A stretch of DNA of 64,000 bases from Clostridia bacterium (GTDB taxonomy: Bacteria > Bacillota > Clostridia > Oscillospirales > Acutalibacteraceae), in assembly GCA_017624675.1 (NCBI GenBank), contig JAGAMO010000002.1:1-64000 (forward strand), given 5' to 3'. Position 1 is the stretch's first letter; each line of letters opens with the position of its first letter. The position numbers were made by a program, and so were the translations under genes. Below the pieces are notes generated by a model that searched no databases, was not told where the DNA came from, and worked only from the letters and a program-made list of their open reading frames with translations. Below are positions 60,795 through 64,000 of this stretch, piece after piece.

Positions 60795-61973
60795 GTGAAA
60801 GACAGAGTTATACTTCACTGTGATTTGAATAACTTTTTTGCATCGGTATCCCTCGTTTTTAATCCAACACTTAAGGATATGCCAGTTGCTGTTTGCGGAG
60901 ACAAGGAAAACCGCCACGGCATTATTCTTGCCAAAAACGAAATTGCCAAGAAATTTGGCGTCAAAACTGCCGAGCCTATTTTTGAGGCAAAAAGAAAATG
61001 TCCCGACCTTGTAACCCTACCCGCCATTTATGACAGGTATGAAGAATACTCCAAAAAAGCACAGGAAATTTACCGCCGTTATACCGATATGGTCGAGCCC
61101 TTTGGTATTGACGAATGTTGGCTTGATGTTACGGGAAGCGTTGTGCTTTTTGGCTCGGGCGAAGAAATTGCCTTTAAGATTAAAGAGGATATTAAAAAAG
61201 AACTTGGTATCACCGCATCGGTTGGTGTGAGCTTTAACAAGGTTTTTGCAAAGCTCGGCTCTGATATGAAAAAGCCCGATGCTATAACCGTAATAAGCCG
61301 AGAAAATTTCAAGCAAAAAATTTGGGATTTGCCAATATCCGACCTTTTGTTTGTTGGAAACAAAACAAAAGAAAAGCTTAAAAGCTTAGGTGTTAGAACT
61401 ATCGGTGAAATTACCTTTTGCTCGGATGACAGCCTTAAAAAACTGCTCGGCAAAAACGGACTTGAATTAAAAGCCTTTGCATTAGGAGAAGACCGCTCCC
61501 CCGTTGTTACCCCAAGTTTCGAGGATAAACCAAAAAGTGTTGGAAAATCGGTAACCAGAGGCACGGATTTTACAAACGAAAAACAGGTTTGGCAAGAGTT
61601 TTTATCCTTTGGAGAAACCATTTGCGCCACCCTTAGAGAAAAAGAGCTTTACGCTTCGGGCGTTCAGGTGCATATCAGAACTGCCTCTTTAAAGGTGCAA
61701 GAGTTTAGCAAAAGTTTTTCTGAAACCACAAACTGTTCTTTAACCTTTGCAAAATGGGGTTTTGAGCTTTTTAAGGAAAATTACAGTTTTAATGAACCTC
61801 TGCGCTCGGTAGGACTTAGAGCCATTAATTTAAAAAACGAGCATTTAGGCGGTCAACTTGATTTATTCGGTGAAAAGAAGGACGACACCAAAACAGAGAA
61901 AGCAGACAAATCCCTCTACGATTTAAGGCGGAAATTCGGCAAAGAAAAACTTAAAAGAGGACGAAATATTTAA
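60795..61973 (+). CDS. dinB: Y-family DNA polymerase (DinB/Pol IV type)
   Basis: 392 aa from GTG 60795, 5 bases after AGGAGGG. Palm residues in HCDLNNFFASVSL and PFGIDECWLDVTGS hold the metal-binding acids; SVGVSFNKVFAKLGSDMKKPD is the family signature. Helix-hairpin-helix at LLFVGNKTKEKLKSLGVRTIG, little-finger domain with SVGKSVTRGTDF. Translesion synthesis under SOS control. Tail GQLDLFGE resembles a beta-clamp binding motif (QxDLF). Confidence 0.96.
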   Translation: MKDRVILHCDLNNFFASVSLVFNPTLKDMPVAVCGDKENRHGIILAKNEIAKKFGVKTAEPIFEAKRKCPDLVTLPAIYDRYEEYSKKAQEIYRRYTDMVEPFGIDECWLDVTGSVVLFGSGEEIAFKIKEDIKKELGITASVGVSFNKVFAKLGSDMKKPDAITVISRENFKQKIWDLPISDLLFVGNKTKEKLKSLGVRTIGEITFCSDDSLKKLLGKNGLELKAFALGEDRSPVVTPSFEDKPKSVGKSVTRGTDFTNEKQVWQEFLSFGETICATLREKELYASGVQVHIRTASLKVQEFSKSFSETTNCSLTFAKWGFELFKENYSFNEPLRSVGLRAINLKNEHLGGQLDLFGEKKDDTKTEKADKSLYDLRRKFGKEKLKRGRNI

Positions 61974-61974
61974 C

Positions 61975-62035
61975 TTTACAATATAGTAGATTTGATATAT
62001 AATTAAGACTGATGAAAATCGGTCTTAATTTTTTT
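61975..62035 (+). promoter_or_regulatory. Promoter overlapping a terminator hairpin (galT)
   Basis: TTTACA (61975-61980), 17 bases, TATAAT (61998-62003). A 13-bp stem with one T-G pair (62001-62013 with 62018-62030, loop GAAA) and a run of seven T share bases with the -10 box. Transcripts reading through from dinB would form the whole stem and stop; those starting at about 62010 keep only about 4-5 bp. Confidence 0.75.
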
Positions 62036-62049
62036 ATGGAGATGATAAA

Positions 62050-63540
62050 ATGATTGACAAGAGTATTAAAAAATTAGTTTGCTACGGTAAAGAAAAAAAT
62101 CTTTTTGACCTAAGAGACGAAATTTATGTTACAAACCGCATTTTAGAGGTTTTAAATCTTGACAGTTTTGACTGTGAAGAAGATTTTACCGATATAGACT
62201 TGGAAGAAACCTTAAAAGAACTTCTTGACTTTGCTGTTGAAAAGGGTTTGATTGAAGACGATATCACAAGCCGTGACTTGTTTGATACCAAGCTTATGGG
62301 CGCTTTAATGCCAAGACCCTCTGAGGTTACAAATAAGTTTTATGATATTTATAACAACAAGTCTCCCAAAGAGGCTACCGACTATTTCTATAACTTAAGC
62401 TGTGACAGTGACTATATCCGCCGTTACAGAATCGTTAAGGATATGAAGTGGGTTGCCCCCACCGAATACGGTGACCTTGACATTACAATAAACCTTTCTA
62501 AACCCGAAAAGGACCCCAAGGCTATTGCCGCTGCAAAGGCCGCCCCACAAAGCGGTTACCCCAAGTGTTTGCTTTGCAGAGAGTGCGAGGGTTATGCCGG
62601 AAGAATGAACTTCCCCGCCCGTCAAAACCACAGGGTTATTCCTATTACTATTAATGACAGTGCTTGGTGCTTCCAATACTCTCCTTATGTATACTACAAC
62701 GAGCATTGTATTGTTTTCAACTCCGAGCACAGCCCAATGTCAATTAACCACCAGACCTTCAAAAAGCTTCTTGATTTTGTTGGTCTGTTCCCCCACTACT
62801 TTGTAGGCTCTAACGCTGACCTTCCTATAGTTGGTGGCTCTATTCTTTCCCACGACCATTTCCAAGGCGGAAATTACACCTTTGCAATGGCAAAGGCTCC
62901 CGTTGAGGATACCCTTACATTTGAAGGCTTTGAAGATGTAAATGCAGGAATCGTTAAATGGCCTATGTCGGTTATTCGTTTGTCTAACCCCAACCCTGAC
63001 CGTTTAATTGCCCTTGCTTGTAACATTTTAGATGCTTGGAGAGGTTATACCGACGCTGACGCATTCATTTTTGCTGAAACCGACGGTGAGCCTCACAACA
63101 CTATCACTCCAATTGCCCGTAAAAATGGTGAAAACTTTGAACTTGATTTAGTTCTTCGCAACAACATTACCACCGAAGAGCATCCTATGGGCGTTTACCA
63201 TCCTCATGCTGAGCTTCACCATATCAAGAAAGAAAACATTGGTCTTATTGAGGTTATGGGCTTGGCTGTGTTACCTGCCCGTTTAAAGAACGAAATTGCT
63301 TTACTTAAAACTGCTATGTTAGAGGGCAAAGATTTAAGAGCCGATGAAGTTCTCGCAAAACACGCTGATTGGGTAGATGAAATTTCTGCTAAACATACCA
63401 TTACTGCTGACAATATTGACGAGATTATCGAAAAAGAAATCGGTATTGTTTTTGCCCGTGTTTTAGAACACGCAGGTGTTTATAAGAGAAACGAAGAAGG
63501 CAAAAAAGCATTTATCAAGTTCTGTGATAGCGTTAAATAA
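62050..63540 (+). CDS. galT: UDP-glucose--hexose-1-phosphate uridylyltransferase, class II
   Basis: 496 aa, the long Firmicutes type of GalT. Leloir pathway: exchanges galactose 1-phosphate with UDP-glucose. N-terminal part with RIYVTNRILEVLN; later CLLCRECEGYAGRMNFPARQNHR, GGSILSHDHFQGGNY containing the nucleophile His region, and YHPHAELHHIKKENIGLIEVMG. GGAG precedes the ATG. No galK or galE in the window. Confidence 0.95.
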   Translation: MIDKSIKKLVCYGKEKNLFDLRDEIYVTNRILEVLNLDSFDCEEDFTDIDLEETLKELLDFAVEKGLIEDDITSRDLFDTKLMGALMPRPSEVTNKFYDIYNNKSPKEATDYFYNLSCDSDYIRRYRIVKDMKWVAPTEYGDLDITINLSKPEKDPKAIAAAKAAPQSGYPKCLLCRECEGYAGRMNFPARQNHRVIPITINDSAWCFQYSPYVYYNEHCIVFNSEHSPMSINHQTFKKLLDFVGLFPHYFVGSNADLPIVGGSILSHDHFQGGNYTFAMAKAPVEDTLTFEGFEDVNAGIVKWPMSVIRLSNPNPDRLIALACNILDAWRGYTDADAFIFAETDGEPHNTITPIARKNGENFELDLVLRNNITTEEHPMGVYHPHAELHHIKKENIGLIEVMGLAVLPARLKNEIALLKTAMLEGKDLRADEVLAKHADWVDEISAKHTITADNIDEIIEKEIGIVFARVLEHAGVYKRNEEGKKAFIKFCDSVK

Positions 63541-64000
63541 TGTTTATTGATATTTTAACTCAAGTTTGTGTATTATTTATTTTAATTCTCTTAGGTGTTT
63601 TACTCGCCAAAATTAAAATGTTAGGTGAAACCACCATTAAACAAATGACTGATTTTGTACTGACAATTGTCAGCCCTTGTGTAATTATTAAATCATTTGT
63701 GCGAGAATTTGACCCCGCCCTTACTAAAAAATTACTTATAAGTTTTTTTATTTCCATTGTAGTACATATTGGATATATTCTTATTTGTCATTTGTTTATT
63801 CACGATAACGATAAAGGCAAAGAAAAGGTTATGCGATTTGCCGCAATCTTTTCCAACTGCGGATTTATGTCCATCCCCCTTTTGGAGGCTATTTTAGGAG
63901 ATGACGGCGTTTTCTACGGCACATCATATCTAGCAATTTTTTATGTGATTGTTTGGAGTTACGGTGTTTTCCTTATGAGTGGAAAGCGCGAGGATTTATC
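63540..64000 (+). CDS. AEC family transporter, partial (runs off window)
   Basis: Starts at ATG 63540 sharing the A of the galT stop (TAATG), so it is translationally coupled. About 153 residues are visible: hydrophobic QVCVLFILILLGVLLAK, DFVLTIVSPCVIIKSFV, and FSNCGFMSIPLLEAILGDDG, the NCGFMGxPL-type signature of auxin-efflux-carrier/malate permease proteins. Substrate unknown; the 3' end lies beyond the window. Confidence 0.88.
   Translation, partial: MFIDILTQVCVLFILILLGVLLAKIKMLGETTIKQMTDFVLTIVSPCVIIKSFVREFDPALTKKLLISFFISIVVHIGYILICHLFIHDNDKGKEKVMRFAAIFSNCGFMSIPLLEAILGDDGVFYGTSYLAIFYVIVWSYGVFLMSGKREDL

Overview
This window is a contiguous piece of a low-GC Gram-positive chromosome, most likely an anaerobic, fermentative clostridium of the gut (Oscillospirales/Ruminococcaceae-like). 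Support: a PolC-type replicase, the DivIVA/SepF/YlmH division cluster, Ric-complex (YaaT/YlbF) proteins, a trimeric/tetrameric bifurcating [FeFe] hydrogenase, split transketolase, strong AGGAGG ribosome sites, sigma-A promoters with 17-base spacers, and no aerobic respiration genes. Species assignment is inference.

Layout. 1-300: a tRNA-Arg(CCT) gene preceded by a broken copy of a second tRNA-Arg(CCT). 300-10417 (minus): pyrH-frr-uppS-cdsA-dxr-rseP-ispG-polC, linking translation recycling, MEP isoprenoids, undecaprenyl and phospholipid synthesis and replication. 10500-12020 (plus): a yybP-ykoY-type (Mn2+) riboswitch in front of a Na+-pumping decarboxylase beta subunit and a tiny gamma-like protein. 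12112-17325 (plus): AI-2E-type exporter, trpS-holB-ricT, ferredoxin, smpB and the tmRNA gene; then an array of small hairpins at 17362-17526. 17596-23378 (minus): LacI regulator, maltodextrin-type ABC transporter (no ATPase) and malQ, headed by a 38-base perfect palindrome. 23626-31894 (minus): NAD-linked bifurcating hydrogenase with an embedded regulatory set (second [FeFe] hydrogenase-like protein, two HATPases, two DRTGG proteins, PHP protein). 31966-36609 (minus): GTP-PEP carboxykinase, split transketolase, pseudouridine synthase. 35707-48072 (minus): twelve close-packed genes miaB-ylbF-mutS-mutL-miaA-hlyD-yggS-sepF-ylmH-divIVA-lspA-rluD. 48098-54114: nadE, a riboswitch-controlled P-type ATPase, dCMP deaminase, MFS carrier, HAD phosphatase. 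54131-59519 (minus): rpmB, gpsA-plsY-der-DUF512, rpmF-yceD. 59548-60722: an XRE repressor facing a two-gene operon across a striking four-operator, face-to-face promoter region. 60734-64000 (plus): SOS-box-controlled dinB, galT and a partial AEC carrier.

Most noteworthy: the phased four-operator switch at 59892-60005; the hairpin array after ssrA; a PolC lacking its usual inserted proofreading exonuclease; two Mn2+-type riboswitches, one on an unexpected target; two promoters placed so that their transcripts lose half of the terminator stem they overlap; and a MiaB without its TRAM domain. All function calls come from reading the sequence and recalled family features; no searches were run.
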